From Paractinoplanes polyasparticus (GTDB lineage: Bacteria > Actinomycetota > Actinomycetes > Mycobacteriales > Micromonosporaceae): a stretch of DNA of 64,000 bases. Each line of letters begins with the position of its first letter. Positions within the stretch are counted from its first letter, which is position 1. Under the pieces are notes generated by a model, which had not been told where the DNA came from, made no database searches, and saw nothing but the letters and a program-made list of their open reading frames with translations. Location: positions 1 to 64,000 of the forward strand of contig NZ_JAHWFK010000049.1 in the NCBI RefSeq assembly GCF_019710575.1, in the 5' to 3' direction. Positions 8,356 to 16,623 of the stretch are shown here, one piece after another. A program made the translations under genes and the position numbers.

Positions 8356-9329
8356 GCGTCACGGTCGTGGTGCCGACGCTCGGCCGCCCCAGCCTGCGCA
8401 CCCTGCTCGGCGCGCTGGCGCCGGGCATCGCGCGGCACGGCCTCGAGCTGATCGTCGTCGACGACCGTCCCGCGGCGGTTCCGCCGCTCGAGGTCGACGG
8501 GACCGTCCTGCCCGGACCGGCGCGGGGGCCCGCGGCGGCCCGCAACGTCGGCTGGCGGGCCGCGAAGCACGACTGGGTCGCGTTCCTCGACGACGACGTG
8601 CTGCCCGACCCCGACTGGGCCGACCGGTTGCTCGACGATCTGGCCGAGGCGGGCGAACACGTCGGCGGCCTGCAGGGCCGGCTGCGGGTGCCGTTGCCCG
8701 GCGACCGGCGGCCCACCGACTGGGAGCGGGTGACGGCCGGACTGGCCGACGGCGCCTGGATCACCGCCGACATGGCCTATCGCCGGGACGCGCTGGCGGG
8801 CTGCGGCGGGTTCGACGAGCGCCTGCCGCGGGCCTTCCGGGAGGACGCCGACCTGGCCTTCCGCGTACGCCGGGACGGCTGGGAGCTGCGCCGCGGGCGC
8901 CGCCAGGTCACCCACCCGGTGCGACCCGAGAGCCCCTGGGTCAGCGTGCGCACGCAGCGCGGCAACGCCGACGACGCGCTGCTGCGCCGGGTCCACGGCC
9001 CCCGCTGGCGCGAGCTGCTGGAGGTCCCGCCGGGCCGCCGCCCGCGGCACGTGACGATCACCGCGGCCGGCTTGGCCGCGCTGGCGCTGGCCGCGGCCCG
9101 CCGGCCGGGCTGGGCCACGGCCGCCGGCCTGATCTGGGCGGCCGGGACTGCGGAGTTCGCGGCCGCGCGCATCGCCCCCGGCCCGCGCGACCCGCGCGAG
9201 GTGGGCACCATGCTCGTCACCAGCGCGATCATCCCGCCCGCGGCCACGCTGCACTGGCTGCGCGGCTGGTGGCGGTGGCGGGCCGCGCAGCCCGTCCCCA
9301 CCGTGCCGGCAGAGGTGGATTGCCGGTGA
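8352..9329 (+). CDS. family 2 glycosyltransferase, membrane-associated
   Basis: 325 residues. GT-A domain with VTVVVPTLGRPSLRTLLG, LIVVDDRP, GPAAARNVGWRAAKHDWVAF and the DxD-type LDDDVLPDPDW, then FDERLPRAFREDADLAFRVR (acceptor site). The C-terminal ~90 residues hold two hydrophobic stretches (ITAAGLAALALAAARR; ATAAGLIWAAGTAEFAA) suggesting membrane attachment. Start and stop both overlap neighbouring genes by 4 bp. Likely adds a sugar to the operon's lipid-linked or surface glycan; donor unknown. Confidence 0.85.
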   Translation: MSVTVVVPTLGRPSLRTLLGALAPGIARHGLELIVVDDRPAAVPPLEVDGTVLPGPARGPAAARNVGWRAAKHDWVAFLDDDVLPDPDWADRLLDDLAEAGEHVGGLQGRLRVPLPGDRRPTDWERVTAGLADGAWITADMAYRRDALAGCGGFDERLPRAFREDADLAFRVRRDGWELRRGRRQVTHPVRPESPWVSVRTQRGNADDALLRRVHGPRWRELLEVPPGRRPRHVTITAAGLAALALAAARRPGWATAAGLIWAAGTAEFAAARIAPGPRDPREVGTMLVTSAIIPPAATLHWLRGWWRWRAAQPVPTVPAEVDCR

Positions 9330-10894
9330 CCGAGCTGTTCGACGCGGTGTTGTTCGACCGGGACGGCACGCTCGTGGTCGACGTGCCCTACAACGGCGAC
9401 CCGGCCCTGGTCGAGCCGATGCCCGGCGCCCGCGCGGCCCTCGACCGGCTGCGCGCCGCGGGGTTGCGGATCGGGGTCGTCACCAACCAGTCCGGCCTGG
9501 CCCGCGGACGTTTCACCGCGGCTCAGCTGGACGCCGTCAACCGGCGCGTCGAGGAGCTGCTCGGCCCGTTCGACGACTGGCAGATCTGCCCGCACGACGA
9601 CGAGGCGGGTTGCTCCTGCCGCAAGCCGGCGCCCGGCATGGTCGTCGCCGCCGCCGAAGCACTGGGCACCACCCCCGCCCGCTGTGTGCTGGTCGGTGAC
9701 ATCGGACGCGACATCGAGGCGGCCCAGGCGGCGGGCGCGGCCGCCATCCTGGTGCCCACGCCGGTCACGCTGCCCGGAGAGGTCGCCGCGGCCCCGGCCG
9801 TCGCGGCCACGATCGAGGCGGCGGCCGACCTGATTCTGCAGCGCGACGCTCTGGTCACCCCGTCATCGCGGCGGAAAGCCGGAACAGTCCTGGTGGTCCG
9901 CTCCGACTCGGCCGGCGATGTGCTGGTCACCGGGCCGGCGATCCGAGCCGTCGCGGCCGGCGCCGAGCGCGTGGTCATGCTCTGCGGCCCCCGGGGCCGG
10001 CGCGCCGCCGAGCTGCTGCCGGGCGTCGACGAGATCGTCGAGTCGCGGCTGCCCTGGATCGACCCGCAGCCCGGGCCGGTCGACACGGACGAGATGACGG
10101 CTCTGATCGACCTGCTGCGCCGGACCGGTGCCGACGAGGCCGTGGTGTTCACGTCCTTCCACCAGTCGGCGTTGCCGCTCGCGCTGCTGATGCGGATGGC
10201 CGGCATCGGCCGGATCACCGCGATCAGCGAGGACTACCCGGGCGCCCTGCTCGACGTGCGCCACCGCGGCGTGCCGGTCGGCCTGCCCGAACCCGAGCGG
10301 GCGCGCAGCGTCGCCGCGGCCGCGGGGTTCGCCCTGCCGGCCGGTGACGACGGCCGGCTGCGGGTCACCGCCGCGTCCAGGCGGGGACCGGGCGAATACG
10401 TGGTGGTCCACCCCGGCGCGAGCTGCGAGGCCCGGTCCTGCCCGCCCGCGACGCTGCGCCGGATCGTCGACGCGCTGGCCGCCGCCGGCCACCGGGTGCT
10501 GGTCACCGGCGGTCCGGAGGAGCGGCACCTGGCTGCGTACGTCGCCGGGACCGACGGCGAGCAGGTCGGCCGCACGTCCATGGCCGAGCTGGCGACCGTC
10601 CTGGCCGGCGCGAAGGCCCTGGTCGTGGCCAACACCGGCCCGGCTCATCTGGCTGCGGCGGTCGGCACCCCCGTCGTCAGCCTCTACGCCCCCACCGTGC
10701 CGTACGGCCAGTGGGGTCCCTACCGCGTCCCGTCCGTCCGGCTCGGCGAGGCCGCGGCGCCCTGCCGCGACAGCCGGGCCACCACCTGCCCCGTCGACGG
10801 CCACCCCTGCCTGTCCACCATCGACCCGGCCGAGGTGGTCGCCGCCGTCGCGCGGCTCGCCGCCCCGGCCGAGATTGCCGAGGCCGCCGCGTGA
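9326..10894 (+). CDS. fusion: GmhB-type heptose bisphosphate phosphatase + GT9 heptosyltransferase-like domain
   Basis: 522 residues in two modules. Residues ~1-175 are a HAD-IIIA phosphatase like GmhB: nucleophile motif FDRDGTLVVD, VVTNQSGLARG, the zinc loop CPHDDEAGCSCRKP, and VGDIGRDIEAA. GmhB removes the 7-phosphate of heptose-1,7-bisphosphate. Residues ~188-522 are GT9 (ADP-heptose:acceptor transferase family): VVRSDSAGDVLVTGPAIRA, YVVVHPGASC, VLVTGGPEE and the donor-site VVANTGPAHLAAAVGTPVVSLY. The GTG at 9326 overlaps the previous stop. The fused enzyme would make the phosphatase product and use the finished donor in one chain. Both domain calls are firm; the exact substrate is inferred. 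Confidence 0.88.
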   Translation: MTELFDAVLFDRDGTLVVDVPYNGDPALVEPMPGARAALDRLRAAGLRIGVVTNQSGLARGRFTAAQLDAVNRRVEELLGPFDDWQICPHDDEAGCSCRKPAPGMVVAAAEALGTTPARCVLVGDIGRDIEAAQAAGAAAILVPTPVTLPGEVAAAPAVAATIEAAADLILQRDALVTPSSRRKAGTVLVVRSDSAGDVLVTGPAIRAVAAGAERVVMLCGPRGRRAAELLPGVDEIVESRLPWIDPQPGPVDTDEMTALIDLLRRTGADEAVVFTSFHQSALPLALLMRMAGIGRITAISEDYPGALLDVRHRGVPVGLPEPERARSVAAAAGFALPAGDDGRLRVTAASRRGPGEYVVVHPGASCEARSCPPATLRRIVDALAAAGHRVLVTGGPEERHLAAYVAGTDGEQVGRTSMAELATVLAGAKALVVANTGPAHLAAAVGTPVVSLYAPTVPYGQWGPYRVPSVRLGEAAAPCRDSRATTCPVDGHPCLSTIDPAEVVAAVARLAAPAEIAEAAA

Positions 10895-11817
10895 ACATCC
10901 TGCTCTGGCACGTTCACGGCTCCTGGACCACCTCGTTCGTCCAGGGCAAGCACCGCTACCTGATCCCCGTCAACGACGCCCGCGACGCCTGGGGACGCGG
11001 CCGGGCCCGCACCTTCGACTGGCCGGCCAACGCCGAGGAGCTTCCGCTCGAGGAGATCCGCGACGTCGCCGTGGCGATCGTGCAGCGGCCCGAGGAACTC
11101 GAGCTCGTGCCCCGGGGCGTGCCGGTGATCTATGTGGAGCACAACACCCCCAAGGGCGACGTGCCCACGAGCCGGCACCCGATGGCCGACCGCGACGACC
11201 TCGTGATCGCCCACGTCACCGACTTCAACGACCTGTTCTGGGACGCCGGTGGCACCCGGACGACGGTGATCGAGCACGGCATCGTCGAGCCCAAGGCCCG
11301 CTGGAGCGGCGAGCTCGGCCACTTCGCCGTGGTCACCAACGAGCCCGTGCGCCGGCAGCGGGTCACCGGCACCGACCTGTTCCCGCGGTTCGCCTCGGTG
11401 GCGCCGCTGGACGTCTTCGGCATGGGCGTCGAGGGGCTGCGCGGCGGGCGGATCACCCCGTACGACGACCCGCCGCAGCACGAGATGCACGCGCAGGTCG
11501 CCCGTCGCCGCGCCTACCTGCACCTGTGCCGCTGGACCTCGCTCGGCCTGAGCCTGATCGAGGCCATGCAGATGGGCATGCCGGTCATCGGCCTGGCCAC
11601 CACCGAAGCGGTCGTCGCGGTGCCACCCGACGCCGGGGTGCTCGACACCCGCGTCTCCACCCTGGTCGAGGCGGCGCACTGGCTGCTCTCGGACGACGCC
11701 GCGGCCGCGAGCCTCGGCGCCCGGGCCCGTCAGGTCGCCCTCGCCCGCTACGGGCTGGACCGGTTCCTCGCGGACTGGGACCGGCTGCTCGAGGAGGAAA
11801 CATGCGCATCGCGATGA
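10891..11817 (+). CDS. GT-B glycosyltransferase (GT1/GT4-like)
   Basis: 308 residues starting MNILLWHVHGSWTTSFVQGKH from a GTG that overlaps the previous stop. The N-terminal half contains VPVIYVEHNTPKGDVPTS and a domain around NEPVRRQRVTGTDLF. The C-terminal half has the donor-site signature LCRWTSLGLSLIEAMQMGMP and a trailing helix ARQVALARYGLDRF. This layout matches small actinobacterial GT-B enzymes encoded in glycan clusters. No membrane segment. Donor and acceptor unknown; location puts it in the heptose glycan pathway. Confidence 0.75.
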   Translation: MNILLWHVHGSWTTSFVQGKHRYLIPVNDARDAWGRGRARTFDWPANAEELPLEEIRDVAVAIVQRPEELELVPRGVPVIYVEHNTPKGDVPTSRHPMADRDDLVIAHVTDFNDLFWDAGGTRTTVIEHGIVEPKARWSGELGHFAVVTNEPVRRQRVTGTDLFPRFASVAPLDVFGMGVEGLRGGRITPYDDPPQHEMHAQVARRRAYLHLCRWTSLGLSLIEAMQMGMPVIGLATTEAVVAVPPDAGVLDTRVSTLVEAAHWLLSDDAAAASLGARARQVALARYGLDRFLADWDRLLEEETCASR

Positions 11818-13022
11818 TCTCGGAACACGCCAGCCCGCTCGCGGCGCTGGGCGGCATCGACGCCGGCGGGCAGAACACCCACGTCGCCGAACTGGCCGGA
11901 GCCCTGGCGGCGGCCGGTCACGAGGTGCGCGTCTACACCCGGCGCGACAGTCCCGACCTGCCCACGGTGATGCCGATGGCGGAGCGGATCGACGTCGTGC
12001 ACGTGCCCGCCGGGCCGGCCCAGGTGCTGGGAAAGGACGAGCTGCTGCCGTTCATGGGCGCCTTCGCCGAGTGGCTGGCCGAGAGCTGGCGCACGGAGTG
12101 GCGGCCGGACGTCGCCCACGCCCACTTCTGGATGAGCGGCCTGGCCGCGGTCACCGCCGGGCGGCGGTGCGACGTGCCGGTGGTGCAGACCTTCCACGCG
12201 CTGGGCTCGGTCAAGCGCCGCCACCAGGGTTCGGCCGACACCAGCCCGCCGCGCCGGATCGCCTACGAGCGCGAGCTGGGCCGGGCCGTCGACCGGGTGA
12301 TCGTGCAGTGCCAGGACGAGGTGCACGAGTTGCTGCGCCTCGGCGTGCCGCGCTCGCAGATGGCGCTGGTGCCGTCCGGCGTCAACGTCGAGCGGTTCAG
12401 CCCGGACGGGCCCGCAGTGGCCCGCGAGCCGCGGCGGACCCGCATCCTGACCGTCGCGCGCCTGGTCGAGCGCAAGGGCGTGGAGGATCTCGTCCGCGCT
12501 CTGCCCGCCGTGCCGGGGGCCGAGCTGGTCGTGGTGGGTGGTCCGCCCGCCCGTGAGCTGGCCGATGACCCGTACGCCCGGAAGCTGACCCGCCTGGCCG
12601 AGGCCTGCGGCGTCGCCGGCCGGGTGGTGCTGGCCGGAGCCGTCCCGTCGCACGAGATGCCGCGCTGGTACCGCTCGGCCGACATGCTGGCGGCCACCCC
12701 CTGGTACGAGCCGTTCGGCCTCACCGTGCTGGAGGCTATGGCCTGCGGCGTGCCGGTCGTCGCGACCTCGGTCGGTGGTCTGGCCGACACCGTGGTCGAC
12801 GGCGTCACCGGCGACCTCGTGCCGCCCCGCGACCCGCACCGGCTCGGCCTCGTGCTGCGCCGGCTCGCCTCCGACGAGGTGCGCCGCCTGTCGTACGCCG
12901 CCGCCGCCGTCGACCGTGCCCTGCACACCTACGCCTGGCCCCGCATCGCGGACCGGCTCGCCCCGGTCTACGCGGGCGTCGCCGGTGTCGCCACCGAACC
13001 CACCCGGGAGGCAGTCGCCTGA
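11802..13022 (+). CDS. family 4 glycosyltransferase
   Basis: 406 residues, GT-B fold. The N-terminal MRIAMISEHASPLAALGGID and AGGQNTHVAELAGAL loop, DVAHAHFWMSG, QTFHALGSVKRRHQG and VPSGVNVERFSP are typical of the MshA/sucrose-synthase branch of GT4. The C-terminal donor motif is EPFGLTVLEAMACGVPVVAT (the E-x7-E catalytic pair), preceded by TVARLVERKGVEDLVRALP. A GAGGAGG ribosome site lies inside the end of the upstream gene, 15 bp overlap. Substrates are not deducible; a mycothiol role is unlikely in this context. Confidence 0.88.
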   Translation: MRIAMISEHASPLAALGGIDAGGQNTHVAELAGALAAAGHEVRVYTRRDSPDLPTVMPMAERIDVVHVPAGPAQVLGKDELLPFMGAFAEWLAESWRTEWRPDVAHAHFWMSGLAAVTAGRRCDVPVVQTFHALGSVKRRHQGSADTSPPRRIAYERELGRAVDRVIVQCQDEVHELLRLGVPRSQMALVPSGVNVERFSPDGPAVAREPRRTRILTVARLVERKGVEDLVRALPAVPGAELVVVGGPPARELADDPYARKLTRLAEACGVAGRVVLAGAVPSHEMPRWYRSADMLAATPWYEPFGLTVLEAMACGVPVVATSVGGLADTVVDGVTGDLVPPRDPHRLGLVLRRLASDEVRRLSYAAAAVDRALHTYAWPRIADRLAPVYAGVAGVATEPTREAVA

Positions 13023-13651
13023 TGGACCACGATCTCACCCCCACCGACGACCACCTGACCGCGCTCGCCGCGGCGATCGTCCCGTTCCGGGCCATGTCCG
13101 GCAAGCTCGCCCGCTGGGGCTCCGACCTGGCCTGGCACCTCGGCCAGGGCGGCCGCCTGCTGGTGGCCGGCAACGGCGGCAGCGCGGCCGAGGCCCAGCA
13201 CCTCGCGGCCGAGCTGGTCGGCCGGCTGCGCGACGAGCGGCGCCCGCTGTCGGCGATCGCGCTCACCCCGGACTCGTCGGCGGTCACCGCGATCGGCAAC
13301 GACTACGGCTTCGAGGAGATCTTCGCCCGCCAGGTACGCGCCCACGGCCGCCCCGGCGACGTGCTGATCACCCTGTCGACCAGCGGCCGCAGCCCCAACC
13401 TGCTCGCCGCCGTGCGCGCGGCCCGGGAGTGCGGGATGCGCACCTGGGCGATGACCGGCCCGGCCGGCCCGCTGGCCGACGCCTCGGACGAGGCGCTGCG
13501 CTGCCCGTCGCCGGAGAGCCAGGTCGTGCAGGAGCTGCACCTGGTCGCCGTGCACCTGATGTGCGAGTACCTCGACCGCGCGCTGCCGTCGGTGCTCGGG
13601 AGCCGCCGCGACGCCCCTTTCGCCGACTTCAAGGTGGAGGTCGGGGTATGA
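13022..13651 (+). CDS. gmhA: SIS-domain sedoheptulose-7-phosphate isomerase (GmhA-like)
   Basis: 209 residues, GmhA size. The SIS core shows GNGGSAAEAQHLAAELVGR with the GmhA hallmark SAAEAQH, then IGNDYGFEEIFARQV, LITLSTSGRSPNLLAA and the late VVQELHLVAVHLMCEYLD helix that supplies the metal/catalytic His in GmhA. It converts sedoheptulose-7-phosphate to D-glycero-D-manno-heptose-7-phosphate in the cytosol. It starts on the last base of the upstream stop (TGATG) and overlaps hldE by 4 bp, which strongly supports the pathway assignment. Confidence 0.9.
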   Translation: MDHDLTPTDDHLTALAAAIVPFRAMSGKLARWGSDLAWHLGQGGRLLVAGNGGSAAEAQHLAAELVGRLRDERRPLSAIALTPDSSAVTAIGNDYGFEEIFARQVRAHGRPGDVLITLSTSGRSPNLLAAVRAARECGMRTWAMTGPAGPLADASDEALRCPSPESQVVQELHLVAVHLMCEYLDRALPSVLGSRRDAPFADFKVEVGV

Positions 13652-15033
13652 GCCTGGTGATCGTGGGGGACACCCTGCTCGACAGGGATGTGCAGGGCAG
13701 CGTCCGCCGGGTGGCCCCGGACGCCCCGGCGCCCGTGCTCGACGAGGAGCGGGTCCAGGAACGTCCCGGCGGGGCCGGCCTGGCCGCCCTTCTCGCCGCG
13801 CAGTCCGGCCAGGAGGTCGCCCTGGTGACCGCGCTGGCCGACGACGCAGGCGGCGCCCGGCTGAGCGAGCTGCTCACCGCGGCCGGGGTGCAGGTGTACG
13901 CGCTGCCGCTGCCGGGGGCGACGCCCGAGAAGGTCCGGCTGCGCTCCGGCGACCACGTGCTGCTGCGCCTCGATCGCGGCGGCGAGCCGCAGCCGCCCGG
14001 CGACGCACCGGACGCCGTGCTGGAGCTGATCCGCGACGCCAAGGCCGTCCTGGTCAGCGACTACGGGCGGGGCGTGGCCCGGCACCCCGGGCTGCGGCGG
14101 GCGCTCGGCGAGACCCGGGCCCCGATCGTCTGGGACCCGCACCCGAACGGGCCGTCGCCGGTGCCCAACGCCCGGCTGGTCACCCCCAACCTGGCCGAGG
14201 TGCGCAAGCTCTCCGGCGACGGGGGCGGCGGATCCACGCTCGCCGTCGCTCAGCGGGGCGGGCAGGCGTTGCGGCAGCAGTGGCGGGCCGGAGCGGTCGT
14301 CGTCACCTGCGGCGCCGACGGCGCCGTGCTCTGCCACTCGGGCACGACCCCGCTGGTCGTCCCGGCGCCCGAGGTCGCCGACGGTGACACCTGCGGCGCG
14401 GGTGACCGGTTCGCGGCCACCGCGGCGCTCGCCCTCGCCGGCGGCGCCCTGGTCAGTGAGGCTGTGCAGCAGGCGGTCGCGGCCGCCTCGGCGTACGTCT
14501 CGTCGGGCGGGGTGACCGCGGCCCTGGAACCGCGTACCGAGCCCGCAGCCCCGGCGCCGGAGCGCATCGGCGCCGACGAGGCCGGCAAGCTCGCCGCCGA
14601 GGTGCGCGCGCGGGGCGGCACCGTCGTGGCCACCGGCGGCTGTTTCGACCTGCTGCACGTCGGTCACCTCGCCACGCTGCGGGCCGCCCGCAAACTCGGC
14701 GACTGCCTGATCGTGTGTCTCAACAGCGACGATTCCGTACGCGGTCTCAAGGGTCCCGAGCGACCGCTGAACTCCCAGGCCGACCGCAGCCGGCTGCTCG
14801 CCGCGCTCGACTGCGTCGACGCCGTGGTCGTCTTCGACGAGGCCACCCCCGAAGCCGTGCTCACCTGGCTGCGGCCCGACGTCTGGGTCAAGGGCGGCGA
14901 CTACGACTCGGTCCCGGAGTCCGAGCTCGTCCGGCGCTGGGGCGGCCAGACCGTCTTCGTGCCCTATCTCGACGGCCGTTCGACCACCAGCACCATCGCG
15001 GCGGCTCAAGCCGCCACCACCACCCGGAGGTAG
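13648..15033 (+). CDS. hldE: bifunctional heptose-7-phosphate kinase / heptose-1-phosphate adenylyltransferase
   Basis: 461 residues, the length of E. coli HldE. N-terminal PfkB kinase (~1-310): VIVGDTLLDRDVQGSVRRVAP, RPGGAGLAALLAAQSG, VSDYGRGVARHPGL, TPNLAEV and the ATP/anion-hole motif DGDTCGAGDRFAATAA. C-terminal nucleotidyltransferase (~325-461): TGGCFDLLHVGHLATLRAAR with the HxGH site, CLNSDDSVRGLKGPERP and VKGGDY. It phosphorylates heptose-7-P at C1 and, after GmhB acts, adenylylates heptose-1-P to ADP-heptose. No HldD epimerase is visible nearby, so the product may stay in the D-glycero form. Confidence 0.93.
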   Translation: MSLVIVGDTLLDRDVQGSVRRVAPDAPAPVLDEERVQERPGGAGLAALLAAQSGQEVALVTALADDAGGARLSELLTAAGVQVYALPLPGATPEKVRLRSGDHVLLRLDRGGEPQPPGDAPDAVLELIRDAKAVLVSDYGRGVARHPGLRRALGETRAPIVWDPHPNGPSPVPNARLVTPNLAEVRKLSGDGGGGSTLAVAQRGGQALRQQWRAGAVVVTCGADGAVLCHSGTTPLVVPAPEVADGDTCGAGDRFAATAALALAGGALVSEAVQQAVAAASAYVSSGGVTAALEPRTEPAAPAPERIGADEAGKLAAEVRARGGTVVATGGCFDLLHVGHLATLRAARKLGDCLIVCLNSDDSVRGLKGPERPLNSQADRSRLLAALDCVDAVVVFDEATPEAVLTWLRPDVWVKGGDYDSVPESELVRRWGGQTVFVPYLDGRSTTSTIAAAQAATTTRR

Positions 15034-15040
15034 GAACACC

Positions 15041-15721
15041 ATGGACGCAGTGATCGTCACCGGCGGCTCCAGCGGCCTCGGCGCCGCCGTCGTCGACGCC
15101 GTGATCAAGGCCGGCGGCCGACCGTTCGTCATCGACCGCCAGGCGCCCGCCGACGGCGTGGCCTGGATCGAGTGCGATCTGGCCGACACCCGCGCCGCCG
15201 AGGCCGCCACCCGAAAGGCGATCGAGCAGGCCGGCGGCAGCATCGACGGCGTCGTCACCGCGGCCGGCATGGACGTGCCGGGCGCGCTGGCCGACGTCCC
15301 GGGCGAGACCTGGGACCGGATCGTCACCATCGACCTGCTCTCCACGGCGGCTGTCATCCGGGCCGCGATCCCGGCCCTCAAGCAGTCGCACGGCGGCGTC
15401 GTCACGGTCGCCTCCACCCTCGGCGTCAAGGCGGTCAGCGACGCCACCGCCTACTGCGCGGCCAAGTTCGGCGTGGTCGGCTTCACCCGGGCGCTCTCGG
15501 CCGAGCTGGCCGGGCAGGTCAACGTCACCCTGGTCATCCCGGGCGGGATGCGGACGAAGTTCTTCGACGACCGCGACGCGCAGTACAAGCCGGGGCCGGA
15601 CGCGATCCTCAACGACCCGGCGAACGTCGCCTCGGCGATCATGTTCGCGCTCGGCCAGCCGCGGGGCTGCGCCGTGCGGGAGCTGGTCATCGCGGCCGAG
15701 CAGGAGAGCTCGTACCCGTGA
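15041..15721 (+). CDS. classical short-chain dehydrogenase/reductase
   Basis: 226 residues. Cofactor loop TGGSSGLGAAV (TGxxxGxG), DLADTRAAEAA, the TAAGMD (NAAG-equivalent) strand, catalytic Ser in VASTLGVKAV and the YCAAK active-site pair. The C-terminus PGGMRTKFFDD resembles carbonyl reductases. Ribosome site GGAGGTAGGA precedes the ATG. It lies between hldE and the second GT9 gene, so it may modify the heptose or another sugar. It is a short classical SDR and lacks the extended-SDR length of HldD, so I do not call it the epimerase. Confidence 0.85.
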   Translation: MDAVIVTGGSSGLGAAVVDAVIKAGGRPFVIDRQAPADGVAWIECDLADTRAAEAATRKAIEQAGGSIDGVVTAAGMDVPGALADVPGETWDRIVTIDLLSTAAVIRAAIPALKQSHGGVVTVASTLGVKAVSDATAYCAAKFGVVGFTRALSAELAGQVNVTLVIPGGMRTKFFDDRDAQYKPGPDAILNDPANVASAIMFALGQPRGCAVRELVIAAEQESSYP

Positions 15722-16623
15722 TCCTCGCCCTGCGGGCGCTCGGCGTGGGTGACCTGCTGACCGCGGTGCCCGCCCTGCGCGGGCTCCGCGGCGCGTTTCC
15801 GGACCACCGGCTCACCCTCGCCGCGCCGGACTGGCTGACCCCGCTGATCGAGCTGATCGGCGACGTCGACCGTGTCGTGCCGGTCGCGTCCCTGCAGCCG
15901 GCGGCGCCCCTGCCGGCGGCCGGGATCGCGGTGAACCTGCACGGCAGCGGCCCCGAGTCGCACCGCCTGCTGCAGGCGGCCCAACCGGCCAAGCTGTGGG
16001 CGTTTGCGAACGCCGAAGCCGGGCATCTCGACGGTCCGCCCTGGCAAGCAGAGGAGCACGAGGTGCAGCGCTGGTGCCGGCTCGTCCGCCATTACGGTGT
16101 CGCCTGCGACGAAGCGGATCTCACCCTCGCGGCGCCGGGTGACCCCGCGGTCGCCGGAGCGACGATCATCCATCCCGGCGCCAAGTCGCCGTCGCGTCGC
16201 TGGCCGGCCGACCGCTACGCGGCCGTCGCGCGGCGGCTGAGCTCGGCCGGCCACCGCGTGCTGATCACCGGTTCCGCGGCCGAGCACGACCTGGCCGTAC
16301 GGGTGGCCGAGCGCGCCGGTCTGGGCGGCGCGGCCGTGCCCGGCACCAGCCTGGGGGAGCTGGCCGCGCTGGTGGCGCGGGCCCGCGTCGTGATCAGCGG
16401 GGACACCGGCATCGCCCACCTCGCCACGGCGTACGGCACGCCGTCGGTCGTGCTCTTCGGACCGATGTCGCCGGAGCGCTGGGGACCGCCCGCCCGGCCC
16501 CAGCACCGGACCATCTGGCACGGCACCCGCAGCGAACCCGGCGACAGCACGGAGCCGGGCGTGCATCCGGCCCTGCTGGCCATCGAGCCCGGCGAGGTCA
16601 TCGATGCGGCTGCGGCGTTCTGA
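15718..16623 (+). CDS. family 9 glycosyltransferase (heptosyltransferase-like)
   Basis: 301 residues, start GTG overlapping the SDR stop. GT9 features: VILALRALGVGDLLTAVPALRGL, GIAVNLHGSGPESHRLL, ATIIHPGAKSPSRRWPADRYA, VLITGSAAEHDLA and the donor motif VISGDTGIAHLATAYGTPSVVLF. This family transfers ADP-heptose (or related) to a glycan core in Gram-negatives. It is a stand-alone version of the GT9 half of the fusion at 9326, giving the operon two predicted heptosyl transfers. Last gene of the operon; its 3' end overlaps the topoisomerase gene by 20 bp. Confidence 0.87.
   Translation: MILALRALGVGDLLTAVPALRGLRGAFPDHRLTLAAPDWLTPLIELIGDVDRVVPVASLQPAAPLPAAGIAVNLHGSGPESHRLLQAAQPAKLWAFANAEAGHLDGPPWQAEEHEVQRWCRLVRHYGVACDEADLTLAAPGDPAVAGATIIHPGAKSPSRRWPADRYAAVARRLSSAGHRVLITGSAAEHDLAVRVAERAGLGGAAVPGTSLGELAALVARARVVISGDTGIAHLATAYGTPSVVLFGPMSPERWGPPARPQHRTIWHGTRSEPGDSTEPGVHPALLAIEPGEVIDAAAAF

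Noticed and set aside
15041..15721. SDR gene as the missing HldD heptose epimerase
   Set aside because: HldD is an extended SDR of ~310 residues; this is a 226-residue classical SDR with YCAAK and reductase-like C-terminus.
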